DNA of 64,000 bases from Pleurodeles waltl (Eukaryota; Chordata; Amphibia; Caudata; Salamandridae): NCBI RefSeq assembly GCF_031143425.1, contig NC_090448.1:532350313-532414312 (forward strand). Direction: 5' to 3'. Positions 1 to 11,702 of this stretch are shown here, in pieces; positions within the stretch are counted from its first letter, which is position 1; every line of letters begins with the position of its first letter. The notes under the pieces are model-generated. The model did not search any database, was not told the origin of the DNA, and was given only the letters and a program-made list of their open reading frames with translations. The position numbers were made by a program, and so were the translations under genes.

Positions 1-9
1 GGTCTAACA
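1..9 (-). repeat. Start of 3' LTR of element A (edge-truncated)
   Basis: The plus strand reads GGTCTAACA here, matching 8 of 9 bases of the 5' LTR terminus at 5655-5663 (GGTATAACA). On the minus strand an LTR therefore begins TGTTAGACC directly after a purine-rich stretch (10-24). Only nine bases are in the window. Confidence 0.6.
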
Positions 10-24
10 GGTGTCCTCCCCAGC
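10..24 (-). other. Candidate polypurine tract of element A
   Basis: The minus strand reads GCTGGGGAGGACACC immediately before the TGTTAGACC LTR start, the expected place for the plus-strand primer of an LTR element. Purine content is high but not perfect. Confidence 0.45.
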
Positions 25-39
25 TGAAAGTGGGGAGAA

Positions 40-486
40 CTACCCAACCTCATGGGAGTTCTTATCACTAAGGCGGAATAATCTGGACAGACCATCAGCA
101 TTGGTGTGTTCTGTTCCAGGGCAGTGTTCCACCGTAAAGTCCTTTCCCTGCAGGGAGATAGACGGCCTCAACAGTTTTGAGTTCACACCCCTCATCTGCA
201 TTAACCATCTGAGGGGCTTGTGGTCTGTCTGAGCCTGAAAGTGATTCCCAAACAAGTAGGGTCTTAGCTTCTTCAGCACCTAGACCACAGCAAAAGCTTT
301 ACACTCAATTGCATTCCACCTACGTTCCCGGGGAAGCAAACTCCTACCAATGAAGGCTACATGCTGGTCTAGGCCCTCTTCATTTAGCTGTGACAACACT
401 GCTCCCACACCATGCTCTGAAGCATCCGTCTGCACAACACATTCTTTAGAGAACTCAGGTGCCGTCAGCATGAGTGGCGTCCACAT
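40..486 (-). pseudogene. RNase H domain of Gmr1-like element A, broken
   Basis: Two open pieces (486-280 and 279-40) together resemble the Ty3-class RNase H that follows RT: first a stretch with QTDASEHGVGAVLSQ and VAFIGRSLLPRERRW, then QAQTDHKPLRWLMQM and GTEHTNADGLSRLF. It would degrade the RNA template during reverse transcription. A stop splits the pieces. It is the last coding domain before the 3' LTR, which fits the INT-RT-RH order of this element. No intact product is possible. Confidence 0.75.
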
Positions 487-494
487 GGCTGCCT

Positions 495-1430
495 TCAGGG
501 CATCAAAAGTTGTCTGGTACGCCCTGTCCAGATCATCTTTTTGGGTTCCTTCTTGGAGGTTAACTCAGTCAAGGGAGCAACAATAGTGACATACCCCTTG
601 ACAAACCTCCTATAGTAATTTGTGAGACCTACAAAGGCTTTCACTTCATTTTGGGTCTTGGGAGGCTCCCAAGCCAGAATGGTATCAATCTTTGGCTGTA
701 GGGGTGCCACCTGGACACTCCCCACCTGGTGTCCCAAGTACACCACAGAACTCTGCCCTATTTGGTACTTACTTGCCTTAATAGTGAGGCCTGCCTTCTG
801 CAGGGCCTCTAACACTTTGCAGAGGTGTTGCAAGTGTTCCTCCCAAGTTGAGCTGAACACAGCAATGTCATCCAGGTATGCTGCACTGAAATCCTCCAAT
901 CCAGCCAACATCTGGTTAACTACCCTCTGAAAGGTGGCAGGGGCATTTTTTTCAACCTAAAGGGCATCACTCTAAACTGACAGTGCCCATCTGTGGTAGA
1001 GCATGCAGATCTCTCCTTAGTTCCCTTAGTCAAAGCAATCTGCCAATTTCCAGAGGTCAGATGAAAAGTACTTAGATATTGGGCAGCCTCAACCGATCAA
1101 TGAGCTCATCAGCTCAGGGGATGGGGTGTGCGTCAGCCTTCGTGACGGCATTGAGTCCTAGGTAATCCACACAGAACCTGAGTTCTGAAGTGGCACCAGG
1201 AGCAGCAGCCTTTGGGACCAAGACCACAGGACTAGCCCAAGGGCTATGGAAAACTCAACCACAAGAACTAACATTTTGGATACCTCGTCCTTAATGCTGG
1301 CTCTAACCTTGTCAGTCACCCTGTAAACTTTATGTTTCACAGGTGGACTGTCCCCAGTGTTCACGTCAAGTGTGCAGAAGTGCGTGACCCCTGGGATCAA
1401 GGAAAAGAGAGAGGCAAACTGTCCCAACAC
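495..1430 (-). pseudogene. Reverse transcriptase of Gmr1-like element A, broken
   Basis: The N-terminal part (1430-1158) begins FASLFSLIPGVTHFCTLDV and continues through a YRV and DEVSKML segment typical of the Ty3-class RT fingers. The C-terminal part (911-495) carries the active-site motif YLDDIAVFS, then VVYLGHQVG and the connection segment NEVKAFVGLTNYYRRFVKGY. The middle (about 1157-912) is degraded by frameshifts. It starts only seven bases downstream of the integrase stop, so integrase clearly precedes RT here. Confidence 0.8.
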
Positions 1431-1436
1431 TTGCCG

Positions 1437-2860
1437 TCAGTCCCTCTGTTGTTCTGAAGTCAGTGAAGGGGAGAGGTTCACATCCTCCACTGAACCATCT
1501 TTCTTTTTGGCAGACAGGGTGTCTTGAAGAGGCTCACTCTCTTCCTCCACCCTCTCATCTGTTGCCAAGAGCATAGTCACTTCTGTGCTCTCAAAGTGAG
1601 GCTTGAGGCGGTTCACATGGAGGACCCTCAAAGGGTTCCCAGGAGTCCTCAATTTCACCAGATAGGGGACATCACTCTTGCACTCCACCACCTCAAAAGG
1701 CCCAGTCCACTTGTCCTGGTGAGCACGAAGCTCCACTGGGGCCATCACCCACACTTTTTGTCCAGGATGAAACTCAACCAGAGTGGCATTCTGGTCATAC
1801 CACCATTTCATATCTTCCTGGCTTGCTTCCAGGTTCTCTTGAGTGAGCTTCCTGAAGCGGGAAGTCATGTTTCTAAAAGACAGCATGTAACTGAAAACAT
1901 CCTCAGGGGTCTTACTAGAGGCTTTCTCCAAGCCTTCTCTAACCAGACTCAAAGATCCCCTAACAGGGTGGCCATACAGCATTACAAAAGGGCTAAATCG
2001 AAGACCCTTTTGTGGCACCTCACCGTGTGCGAACAGAAGGCATGGCAAGAGGATGTCCCAGTTACACCTCAAGGGCTCTGATAGAGCCATAATCATGCCC
2101 TTCAAGGTGAGGTCGAATCTCTCAACCAGGCCATTTCCTTGGGGGTGGTAAGGAGTGGTAAACCTGTAGGATACCCCACACTCCTTACACAGAGACTTCA
2201 TATATTTTAATATGAAGTTGGTATCCCTATCAGATACCACCTCCTTGGGGAACCCCAAGTGGTTAAAAAAAACCTCAGTGTACGTCCCACCACTCGTGCA
2301 GTGATTGATCTCAAAGGAATGGCTTCTGGGTACCGGGGGGCATGGTCCACCAAGACCAGGATAAACCTAATGCCCATGGCTGTCTTGGGATCCAGAAGTC
2401 CCACAATGTCAATACCAACCCTTTCAAAGGGGACGCTGACAAAAGAAAAAGGTTGGAGGGGAGCCTTATATTTCCCCCTATTCTTTCCACTTGCCTGACA
2501 AATTTGGCAAGACCTTCAGTGCGCATCTGAGTGCATGCGCATTTGGGGCCAGTAAAAGTGGGTAATAAGCCTCTCAAAGGTCGTGTCCTGCCCCAAATGT
2601 CCAGCTAAAGGCACATCATGAGCCAAACCCAGTAGGAAGGTTCTGAAGCACTGGGGTACCACCAGCACATGGGCTGCTCCAGGCTCAGGAACCTTAGTCT
2701 TGCTATATAGAAGGCCATCCTTCCAATAAATCAAGTGTGAACCAGACTTGTTGCCAGATGCCTGGTCTGCAGCCTGCTGCTGCAAACTCTCCAGCGTAGG
2801 GCATATTTTCTGTGCCTCAAAGAATGCTTCCCACTGGTAGCTCCCCCTTCCTGCTGCCAC
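1437..2860 (-). pseudogene. Integrase of Gmr1-like element A, frameshifted
   Basis: The zinc-binding region lies at 2860-2516 (GLAHDVPLAGHLGQDTTFERL then HFYWPQM). The catalytic core is split: the first part (2404-2207) has FILVLVDHAPRYPEAIPL; the second (2258-1437) has VVSDRDTNF and GNGLVERF, giving the second Asp and the Glu with 35 residues between them, as in DD35E integrases. The C-terminal part has PGQKVWV, WTGPFEVVE and VLHVNRLKPHF. Two or more frameshifts separate the parts. The reading ends with SLTSEQQRD just before RT, the key evidence for Gmr1-like gene order. Confidence 0.82.
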
Positions 2861-3075
2861 TGAGTCAGCTCAGACACCTCCCCCAGCTCAGCCACCTCGT
2901 TCCCTGTAAGCTCCAGGGCATCCCCCTCAGGTTCAGCCTACTCTCAGACCATAGGAACTTCTGGAGCGGATTTCCCATGCCCCTTGACCTCCCTCCTTCT
3001 CACAGGCACCCTGGGCCACTCTTTCATGCTCCAGGGCCTCCTGATCATCCAGACGGGCTGCCATTGACTGGGTGG

Positions 3076-3097
3076 ACACACACACACACACACACAC
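3076..3097. repeat. (AC)n microsatellite
   Basis: About eleven AC dinucleotides in a row inside the degraded spacer between the protease and integrase of element A. Confidence 0.9.
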
Positions 3098-3154
3098 CCC
3101 CACCTAAGCAGACCCAATGTGAGACCTGTGTTCTACCTCCTTCAAAGGGGAATC

Positions 3155-3518
3155 CTATAGGTCATTGCCAAGCAGACAATCTACAGGCATGGTTGGACTC
3201 ACAGCTATCCTCAAGGAACCTGAGACCTCCTCCCACTCAAAGGCAACCTGCACCACTTTGCACCAGCACTTAGAGTTGTTTACTGCAACTATCTGGTGAA
3301 GTGCATGGGGAACTGACTGTTCTTCAGACATCAGGTGACTTTTCACAGTAGTCACACTGGCTCCTGTGTCTCACAGAGCCTCCACCCTCTGTCCTTTGAT
3401 GGTCACCAACTGCCTGTATTTTTTTAGTGCTCTCAGACACGAGGGTCATTTGGACTATCTCACAGTCCCCTAGTGTGACAAGGGTCATCTCAGATGGCTC
3501 CCACCAACCTGGAACCAA
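3155..3518 (-). pseudogene. Retropepsin-like protease remnant of element A
   Basis: The piece at 3355-3155 ends in MPVDCLLGNDL, a strong match to the hydrophobic C-terminal segment of retroelement aspartic proteases. The preceding piece (3518-3324) covers the region where the catalytic Asp-Ser/Thr-Gly should be, but that triad is not recognisable. It lies between gag and integrase as expected. Confidence 0.55.
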
Positions 3519-3548
3519 TTCCTCCCCAAGAGCTACACTGGCTAAACC

Positions 3549-4605
3549 CTATAACTGAGCACCAGTGGGTGACTGTGTCCCCTTGGGACATTTGGGATCC
3601 CACCTGATCACATGCATAGCACTTGCAGGGACCCCTCTATGCAGGTTTCCCTGTAGAGATCCATGGTTTCTTTTCAACTGGGGGCTGGGAATCTTTACCC
3701 TGGGAACTAGGTTGGGACCCTTTAGAGAACTCCCCTGTTTACCCTTGCCCACGTCTTCTGATGGGGACTCTGCCTACCCATGGTCTCTCCCATACCTCTT
3801 CTGGACCCTGGTGCTTTCCCACCTGTCCACGTCTCTCCTGAGCAAGCTTCCTGGAGTAAGCCATCTTGCTGTCACGTAGGTGCTGGCGCAATTCTGGAAA
3901 AGAAAGACTGTACTCGTGCTCCCAAGCAGTTGAGTTGTAAAGCCCCTCAAAAGTTGTTACCTTACTGCCCTTATCCCAGCCATCTAGTGCAAAAAGAGTC
4001 AACACATTCTAACCAGATTTGGGATTCCTTAGTTTTGTAGGACCTAAACATGTCCTTATACTGCTCTGGGGTGAGACCATATCTTGTGAGTAGGGTGTCC
4101 TTCGTGATAGAGTAGGTGAGTCCCAGAGGATCCCCTAATTGTCCCTCCCCAGTACTTCAAAGTGCTTCCACAGACCTGCCCCCCAATGTGCTTCAGGGTC
4201 CATGTTCATGTGGAGAGCAGACTCATACCCCTTGAACCACAGATAGATGGCATCTTCCCACTTGTAATCCTTCACCAGATCTTTAGGAATGTGTACCTTT
4301 CTCTAAGACTGCACTGAGGTAGTACTGCTACCATCTCTACTCGCCTGGCTCCACTAATCCAGCTCCCTTAGACTGAACTCATGAGCCAGAAGCATCTGTT
4401 TCTTCTCTATGGCCAACATTCTCTCTTCTATCTCCATTTTAAGTTTCTCTAACTCCAACTGGTGCATCCCCTCTGCCTGTCTATCCTGAAACTCCTCAGA
4501 AGTTAGAGCCTTGGATGACACATTGCTACCTGGCCTGGGGACCCTTCCCCCAGGCAGAATAGGCACATCCACTACACAGATTCCTCTGCATCTCCCCACC
4601 CTCAT
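3549..4605 (-). pseudogene. Gag remnant of element A
   Basis: Minus-strand pieces include a predicted coiled-coil segment at 4605-4354 (MHQLELEKLKMEIEERMLAI), a segment at 4005-3739 (FALDGWDKGSKVTTFEGLYN then SFPELRQHLRDSKMAYSRKL), and near 3630-3560 a degenerate zinc-knuckle-like stretch starting CYACDQVG. Stops and frameshifts are frequent. Position just inside the 5' LTR and upstream of the protease supports the gag assignment; the individual pieces are weak on their own. Confidence 0.55.
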
Positions 4606-4839
4606 CCTCCTCCTTTGTCTACCTCCCAGCCTCCTTGGCTGCCACCCAGGCTCTCAATGCCCTTTGCAGCTCCTCTTTCCTGGTGGAGCTCTTGATTGGG
4701 CAGGAACGATCCTTGCAAAACTGCTTCAGTTGAGTCACTGTCTACTCCTCCAGTTTCTCCAACTCAAAAACAGCCTTCCTCCACTCCAGCCCAGATGGCC
4801 CTTCAGGATATGCAGGCTATATGCCAGCTCCCTTTGTCT

Positions 4840-5663
4840 CACTGTTTAGAGGGGATTCACAAACAACCCAACTGTCAGTCTGACCCAGAGAAGGAATACA
4901 CAAGCAGGCAGAGTCACAGAATGTTTTAAGCAAGAAAATGGCCACTTTCTAAAAGTGGCATTTTTAAACTGACAATTTAAAAAACAACTTTACCAAAATA
5001 TTTTTTTTTCAATTGTTGGTTCTGAGACCCCAAACTCCACATCTCTATCTGCTCCCGAAGGGAAACTGCACCTAAAATGTATTTAAAGGCAGCCCCTTTG
5101 TTAACCTATGAGAGGGATAGGCCTTGCAAAATTGAAAACTAAATTTGGCAGTATTTCACTATTAGGTCATCTACATGTCGCATATTTAACATACACTGCA
5201 CCCTGCCCATACAGCTACCTAGGGCCTACCTTAGGGGTGCCTGACATGTATACAAAACGGAAGGGTTGGGTCTGGCAAGTGGGTACAGTTGCCAGGTCAA
5301 ATTGGCAGGTTAAAACTGCACACACAGACACTGCAGTTTCTGGTCAGAGCCATGTTTACAGGGCTACTCATGTAGGTGACACAATCAGTGCTGCATGCCC
5401 ACCAGTAGTATTTGATTTACAGGCCCTGGGCACCTCAAGTGCACTTTACTAGGGCCTTACTAGTAAATCAAATGTGAAAATCATGGAAAAGCCAATTGCA
5501 CCTACAATTTACACAGGGAACACTTGCACATTAGCACTGGTCAGTAGTGGTAAAGTGCCTAGAGTACCAAAAACAGCTAAAACAAAGTCCAGCACTCAGT
5601 CAAAACTTGGGAAGCAGAGGCAAAAATACAGGGGACACCACGCCAAGAATGCCAGGTATAACA
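4840..5663 (-). repeat. 5' LTR of Gmr1-like element A
   Basis: On the plus strand the end is sharp (…GGTATAACA at 5663) and matches the LTR tip at 1-9. The interior (from about 4930) is closely similar to 62985-63766, for example CTTTCTAAAAG, AGTGCACTTTA and GTGGTAAAGTGC. The outer boundary near 4840 and the primer-binding site could not be resolved. Confidence 0.7.
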
Positions 5664-6417
5664 AGTCCATTCCCTTCTTTTATCTTAGTGGTTAGCCCTT
5701 TACTCCCTTCCATCAAAACTGTGCACCATGTTGAAATATGAAGTGCAATTAGTAGTCTTAGGAGATTTGGTGGCATTGCCAGTTCAACAGGTGTCTTCCA
5801 CGTGGCTGATCTATCAATTCTGCCAAATGCCATAGAAAACTGTATAAAGCAGTATAAATTACCTGAGATTTATATTTTACATAATATTAATGTTTGGACA
5901 GCTGCAATATTATCAGGTACAGAGCATTACGATCTAAAAGTGGATTGTTCTTGAGGAATTATTTCATTTTCGCACACACAGTCTTGCAAACTTCCTAAGA
6001 TACATCTTGCACAAATCTTGCCAGTTTTATCAAAGAGAGAAAATCATCTATATAATTGTTAGGGTTTTGTCTATCCTCTTTTACAGCAGGGGAATGGAAC
6101 CATAATACTTCCTTTCCAAAAAATTAGGAATGCATCCTGGCTAAACATTTTCCCCTTAATTCTGGGTTGGCTTTCATGGCCAAAACTGGAATTTGATCAG
6201 GACCCATAGGTATAGAAGATCTAGCACTTTTTATATAATCAACAAACTGATTGATTGATGAGGAGAAACCACTTTGGACTCATGAGTTTGGGTTAGGTAA
6301 CGATTAAGTGATTGACCAAGGGCTTGATCATTTGCGTTCACAGCATTTAACTTGGCAATATAATCAGACCATACCTGTGGTGAAATAGAAGTGACAGATA
6401 TGTTCCTTAATGGAGTC
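5664..6417 (-). pseudogene. LINE reverse transcriptase fragment (LINE-M, part 3)
   Basis: On the minus strand, several frames with stops together spell non-LTR RT motifs in order: GPDQIP near 6210, IMVPFPCCKRG near 6095, AFGRIDRSATWKTPVEL (5833-5780) and LLRLLIALHISTWCTVLMEG ending in TTKIKEGNGL at 5664. This is the palm-entry part of a LINE RT, cut off where the LTR of element A begins. The same LINE continues upstream at 13775-13915 and 14681-15022 beyond two insertions. Clade not assigned; the single-ORF LINEs of the CR1/L2/RTE type are candidates. Confidence 0.7.
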
Positions 6418-6420
6418 TAA

Positions 6421-6720
6421 GGCCCTCATTACAACATTGGTGGTAAATCCTGCTTACCGCTGTGCAGAAGACCGCCAACACACCGCTGCGGCGGCAGAAT
6501 TCCGCTACAGCTATTACGACCCACATCTCGGAATCTGCCAAAATATAGACACCCACAGAAGTCCGCCACACCAAGGTCAGTGATAAACTGGCGATAACAT
6601 ACCTCCACCGTCACGCCAACAGGAATACACCCACACTATCACAACCCACTAATCCACGCAGCGGTCTTTTAACAGCGGTATTCCATTGGCGGTACACACC
6701 GCCGCGCTCAAAATACACAC
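6421..6720. repeat. Left TIR and subterminal region, Harbinger copy 1
   Basis: Terminal inverted repeat followed by repeated ACCGC/GCGGT-type motifs (for example GGTGGTAA, CACCGCTGCGGCGG, AACAGCGG, CACCGCCGCG). The same motif type is dense in the right subterminal region and in the related MITEs, so these are candidate transposase or Myb-protein binding sites. That role is inferred. Confidence 0.6.
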
Positions 6721-7017
6721 ACATTTACAAAACACAACCACATTGGACAAATCGAAATACACACACCTGATACACATACACACACCACTCCCACACACCC
6801 AATAAAATATAAAACACACACCCACATCACCCACATCACCCCCATGACAAAAATTGAGAACGAAGCACAGAGAGAGACACCACCATCAACAAACTGGCAT
6901 CCACAGGCACACAACACCATCACTCACACAACATCCATGCACCTCACATAACACACACAAACACATCTCCTCACACATCACAACACACACCACCTCACAC
7001 ATCACCCACACCACCCC

Positions 7018-8519
7018 ATGGCACCGCAAAGACACCCCAGGTTCTCTGAGGAGGAGCTCAGGGTCATGGTGGAGGAAATCATCCGGGTAGAGCCAAAGCT
7101 ATTCGGATCACAGGTGCAGCACACCTCCATTGCTAGGAAGATGGAGCTATGGCGCAGAATCGTCGACAGGGTCAACGCAGTGGGACAGCATCCAAGAACT
7201 AGGGATGACATCAGGAAGAGGTGGAACGACCTACAGGGGAAGGTGCGTTCTGTGGTCTCAAGACACCAGATTGCAGTTCAGAGGACTGGCAGCGGACCCC
7301 CACCTCCTCCCCCACAACTAACAACATGGGAGGAGCAGGTCTTGGCTATACTGCATCCTGGGGGCCTCGCAGGAGTAGCTGGAGGAATGGACTCTGGTAA
7401 GTCAAATGTTAACTATTACATCCCCCACCCTACCTGCATGCTATCACATACCCCCACCCTCACCCACACCCCATCACTCCAACACCTCACATATGGCCCG
7501 CTATCACAAACCACCCATCCCAACACTACGCCCTGCATGCAACACCAAAGCATGGACACCCATCACCAAAGCATGTCCACTACAGATACCCATACAGATC
7601 CCCAAACCAAATACCACACAAGGTCCTAGGCAAGAATGTAAGCACTGGGGTACAGGGTCACCCAGCCATTGCACACGATGGCACACAGAGATGCAATAAT
7701 CATGCCTTTACACCCCTGCAGGGCCCCTACCCAACGTCACCGGACAGGAGGTTCCAGACATGTCCACCCCCCACAGAAGAGGCCCACAGTGATGACAGCA
7801 GCTCTGTCCAACTGGATTTAGATGACCAGCCCGGCCCATCTGTGACCTTGGGACAGTCTGTTCCCCACACACTGACACATGCCACCACAGAGCCTCCCCC
7901 CTCAGGAAACACCAGCACAGCACCCACCCAGCAGGCCCATCCCTCTGTCCCCAGGACACGTCAAGCAGCAATGTGTCCACCACTACAGGGAACCCAGGCA
8001 AACCCACAAACCCAAGAACATCAGGGACCTTGGGGCAGTGGCAGTGGGCACACAGTTCAGGGGACAGAGGCACAGGAAAACAGGGCAACTGGGAGGGCTG
8101 CTGTGCGACAGGGGGGGGACAGGCCCAGGGAACCCACTCTCCACGAGGCCCTCTCCAACATCATGGGAGCATACCACCACTCCCAGGAGACGATGGCCAC
8201 GGTCCTGGCCAGGTTTCAGGAGATCCAGCTTCTGCAGGAGCAACAGTATATGGGGTTCAGGGAAGAACTAAGAAACATCAGTTCTGCCATGGGCACCATC
8301 GTAGTGGCTCTGAATCAGGTAGTCAGCACATTGCGGGACACTGTTGCACCACAAAGGGCCCCTGACACTAGCATGGACCAAGAACTGCCTACCACCTCCG
8401 CCGGCGCTAGTGGACAGGAGGCCCCGACACAAGACCAGCAGGCCACCAGAACCCCACCCCCTGCAGAAGGAGAACCACCCCACAAGCGGGCCCTGAGATC
8501 CAGGAAGAAGACAGAGTAA
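7018..8519 (+). pseudogene. Harbinger Myb/SANT-like DNA-binding protein 1, copy 1, frameshifted
   Basis: Exon 1 (7018-7396) starts MAPQRHPRFSEEELRVMVEE and ends at a consensus donor (CTG|GTAAGT), encoding a Myb/SANT-like trihelix (Pfam Myb_DNA-bind_5 type, as in NAIF1) and a poly-proline stretch. Exon 2 begins after CTGCAG at 7722. Compared with copy 2 (43699-45202), two bases are missing in the C-rich stretch at about 7766-7774, which brings in a stop shortly after. The downstream frame (7842-8519) is otherwise intact, with a helical segment (ETMATVLARFQEIQLLQEQQ) and a basic tail RALRSRKKTE. In PIF/Harbinger elements this protein carries the nuclease to the transposon ends. Confidence 0.85.
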
Positions 8520-8733
8520 GATGCCAAGACCCCAGTCAGGAAAGGATACCTCCCTGATTGTCATCCCACTGTCCCACATTGACACCCTGTCCAAACTTAA
8601 ACTGCCCCTGCTCCACTTTCCACAGGCATCTGGACAATGCACCTGTGATACTGATAGTCTGGACTCTGCCATGGACAATCCTCCACCATCACACCTCAAC
8701 GATTTGCACCCACCCACCAATTTAGAGCACTGT

Positions 8734-8739
8734 AATAAA
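8734..8739 (+). terminator. Polyadenylation signal, Myb-like gene 1 (copy 1)
   Basis: AATAAA about 215 bases after the stop codon, conserved at the equivalent position in copy 2. Confidence 0.6.
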
Positions 8740-9028
8740 CACACTTATTGCATAAAACAATCTGGAGTCTGGCTGTGATTTTGTACAAATGTATTAGACA
8801 TTACCGTGCCAAATGGCATATTCACATTGTGATGCCAACATACCAATGTCACACGGCTGTAGTCCATGGGTAAACAATGCAGATGTCAGACAATGGGGGC
8901 GACATTTCTGAAATCAGAAGGGGAAAAACACAACTCAGTTACCATACACTGGGGGAAAAGGTCAGACAGTAGAGATATAGTAGGGGTTAAGTATAAGTAA
9001 AATGCTGTTGTGGATTCTTTCCTGTGTG

Positions 9029-10064
9029 TCATTGAAAATACTGCTGTATTACTGTGTTCCTGTTCTCTATGACGTCCTCTTCGTCTTCCTCCTCTTCACT
9101 CTCCACAGGCTCCACAGCTGCTGCAACACCACCATCTTGACCATCCTCCTGCAGAAAAGGCACCTGGCGTCGCAAAGCCAGGTTGTGAAGCATACAGCAG
9201 GCCACGATGATCTGGAACACCTTCTTTGGTGAGTACATTAGGGATCCACCAGTCATATGGAGGCACCTAAACCTGGCCTTCAGGAGGCCGAAGGTCCGCT
9301 CGATCACCCTCCTAGTTCTCCCATGGGCCTCATTGTACCGTTCCTCTGCCCTTGTCCTGGGATTCCTCACTGGGGTCAGTAGCCATGACAGGTTGGGGTA
9401 ACCAGAGTCTCCTAATAGCCACACACGGTGCCTCTGGAGTTGACCCATCACGTAAGCGATGCTGCTATTCCGCATGATGTAGGCGTCATGCACTGACCCA
9501 GGGAACTTGGCATTAACATGGGAGATGTACTGGTCAGCCAAACACACCATCTGGACATTTATCGAATGATAACTCTTCCTGTTCCTGTACACCTGTTCAC
9601 TCCTGCTGGGGGGGACCAAAGCAACATGTGTCCCATCAATGGCACCAATGATGTTGGGTATATGTCCAAGGGCATAGAAATCAGCCTTCACTGTAGCCAA
9701 ATCCCCCACCTCAGGGTAGACGATGTAGCTCCGCATGTGTTTGAGCAGGGCAGACAACACTCTGGACAACACCTTGGAAAACATGGGCTGGGACATCCCT
9801 GATGATATGGCCACTGTTGTTTGAAATGACCCACTTGCTAGGAAATGGAGTACTGACAGCACCTGCACTAGAGGGGGGATCCCTGTGGGTTGGCGGATTG
9901 GTGACATCAGGTCTGGCTCCAGCTGGGCACACAGTTCCTGTATAGTGTCTCGGTCAAGCCTGTATGTCAGTATGACATGTCTTTCTTCCATTGTCGACAG
10001 GTCCACCAGCGGTCTGTACAAGGGAAGATTTCTCCATCTCCTCGCATGTCCCAGCGGACGGTGC
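9029..10064 (-). CDS. HARBI1-like: Harbinger DDE nuclease, exon 2, copy 1 (intact)
   Basis: This exon encodes nearly all of a PIF/Harbinger DDE nuclease (DDE_Tnp_4 family), which cuts and pastes the element in the nucleus. Catalytic residues lie in GAIDGTHV, LLGDSGYP and RRVIERTFGLLK; in the spliced protein they fall at D171, D247 and E283. The frame has no internal stop. Upstream of 10064 the frame meets TAG, and no ATG lies at the N-terminus, so the start must be in another exon: the minus strand shows an acceptor (CTTCATAG) just before 10064, and exon 1 at 13445-13363 joins in phase, giving 372 residues. The C-terminus is acidic (SEEEEDEEDV). An internal ATG (9991) is the alternative start. 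Confidence 0.9.
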
Positions 10065-10286
10065 CTATGAAGGACAACAGCGAGCACAGAGTCAATCTAC
10101 CCACAGGTACGTAACCACAGCTTGCACATAACACGATTCCCAATGCATTGAATGGCTTGTATGAGTGTCGATGCAAGGCCTAGGTATGTGTGACGCAGTA
10201 GAAAATAAGGCATGTGGGCCCTTGAAATGGCGGCTGCCTGACCTGTGAAGTGCGGCAATGGGATGTGAGGTCAATGCGCTGGCGTG

Positions 10287-11690
10287 CCACCCTGCGCACC
10301 AGCACCGCCTTCCCAGCAGCCCCTCAGCGTTTGCTCCGTGCTCGCTCACCCAGGAAGGTGGGCATCTCCTTCGCCCCAGGCACCTCAGGCCCTACCCCAG
10401 TCACCCCTGATGCCCTCAGTGAGGAGATCATTGACCTCCTGAGGACGCTCATTGTTGGGCAGTCTACCCTTTTGAATGCCATCCAGGGTGTAGAAAGGGA
10501 GGTGCACCAGAGTAATGCATACCTGGAGGGCATTCATTCTGGTCAGGCTGCCCATCAGCGATCGTTCAACACTCTGGCCTCAGCACTGATGGCAGCAATT
10601 GTCCCTGTCTCTAGCCTCCCCCCTCCAACTTCCTCCACCCAAACCCAATCCCCTGTACCTCTGCCTATCCCAGACACACACATCAGACCCGCCTGCACAC
10701 ACCTCAACACCCAAGGGAAGCTCAGACAGACATAAGCCCCACACATCACACAAGCATTCACACAAGCAACATCCACATGCAAACATACCAACACCCACTG
10801 CCTCCACTGTGTCCCCCTCCTCCTCGTCTCCCTCCTCCCTCCCAGTCACGTCTCCACTCACACCTGCATGCACAACATCTTCAGCCACTACGTCCATCAC
10901 CAGCACACACACCAGAACCCCCCGCACACGTGCAGTCACCACCCCCACTACCATTCACACGTCCCCTGTGTCCTCTCCCAGTGTGTCTGTCACCCCCTCT
11001 TCCAAGCTACACTAACACAGGCAGCCACCCACCCAACAGCCATCCAGCTCACGACAGCCCCCAGCCCAAGCACCTGCACCCAAAGACAGCAGACTTCAAA
11101 CTCCTACAACCACAACCTCTTCCTCCACTCCCATACCTACTACACCTACCCGTCCCTCTCTTTCTAAACTTATTTTCCTATCAAAACTTGACCTCTTTCC
11201 AACAACTCCCCCACCCCGTCCATCTAATAGGACTCCAGTCAGCACCTCAGCCACCACAAAAGCGGGCCCTCTGAAGACAGTCTGCCATGGACTGTGGAGT
11301 CCCCCACCCTCAAGGTCAGCCAGTTCAGTTGGGAGCCAAGGCACGTCCAGCCAACCCCCGCAAAAACATGCGAAGATTGTGAGTGGCCGGCGCGAGAGGC
11401 CTGCAACACCTGGAACCAAAATCCCTACCATGGCTCCGGCAGGGAGTGTGGTGCCAGCTGGCACACCGCCAAAGGTGGGGAAGGGCCACAGGCGAACAGG
11501 GAAGGCTGGGAAGGGCAGCACGCCCGACAAGACTGCCAGCAGCCCAGCTGTGCAGGAGGGCCCCGCATGCCCCATCCCAGGTGGGCAGGAGTACAATAAC
11601 AGGCCCGGTACTGCAGCCCAGGAGGGCCCCACCGGTTCCATCCCAGGTGGGCAGGAAGGCGCAGCCAGCCACGGGTCAGGTGGCGAATGA
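10287..11690 (+). pseudogene. Remnant of second Harbinger Myb-like gene, copy 1 (5' exons deleted)
   Basis: Colinear with 48328-49720 of copy 2. It keeps the helical segment (TLLNAIQGVEREVHQSNAYL) and the Ser/Thr/Pro-rich tail but lacks the two DNA-binding exons because copy-2 positions 46963-48327 have no counterpart. A +1 shift near 10674-10690 (extra base in the CACA run) closes the frame at 10735. No function expected. Confidence 0.75.
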
Positions 11691-11702
11691 CCTCCACGCC
11701 AT

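Larger units (their letters stand above)
1..5663 (-). mobile_element. Gmr1-like LTR retrotransposon A (gag-PR-INT-RT-RH order)
   Basis: Read on the minus strand, coding pieces run gag (about 4605-3549), retropepsin (3518-3155), integrase (2860-1437), reverse transcriptase (1430-495) and RNase H (486-40). Integrase lies upstream of RT although the protein sequences are Ty3/gypsy-like; this arrangement is known for the Gmr1 group of deuterostome elements. The 5' LTR is at about 4840-5663 and the 3' LTR starts at position 9 and runs off the window. Many frameshifts and stops make it a dead copy. Its 5' LTR interrupts the RT of a minus-strand LINE exactly at 5663/5664. The TSD cannot be checked because the other flank is outside the window. 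Confidence 0.85.

Noticed and set aside
10250..10735. 161-codon frame in Harbinger copy 1 as a complete small protein.
   Set aside because: It starts upstream of the deletion junction and fuses unrelated sequence to the Myb-2 C-terminal part; it is a deletion product.
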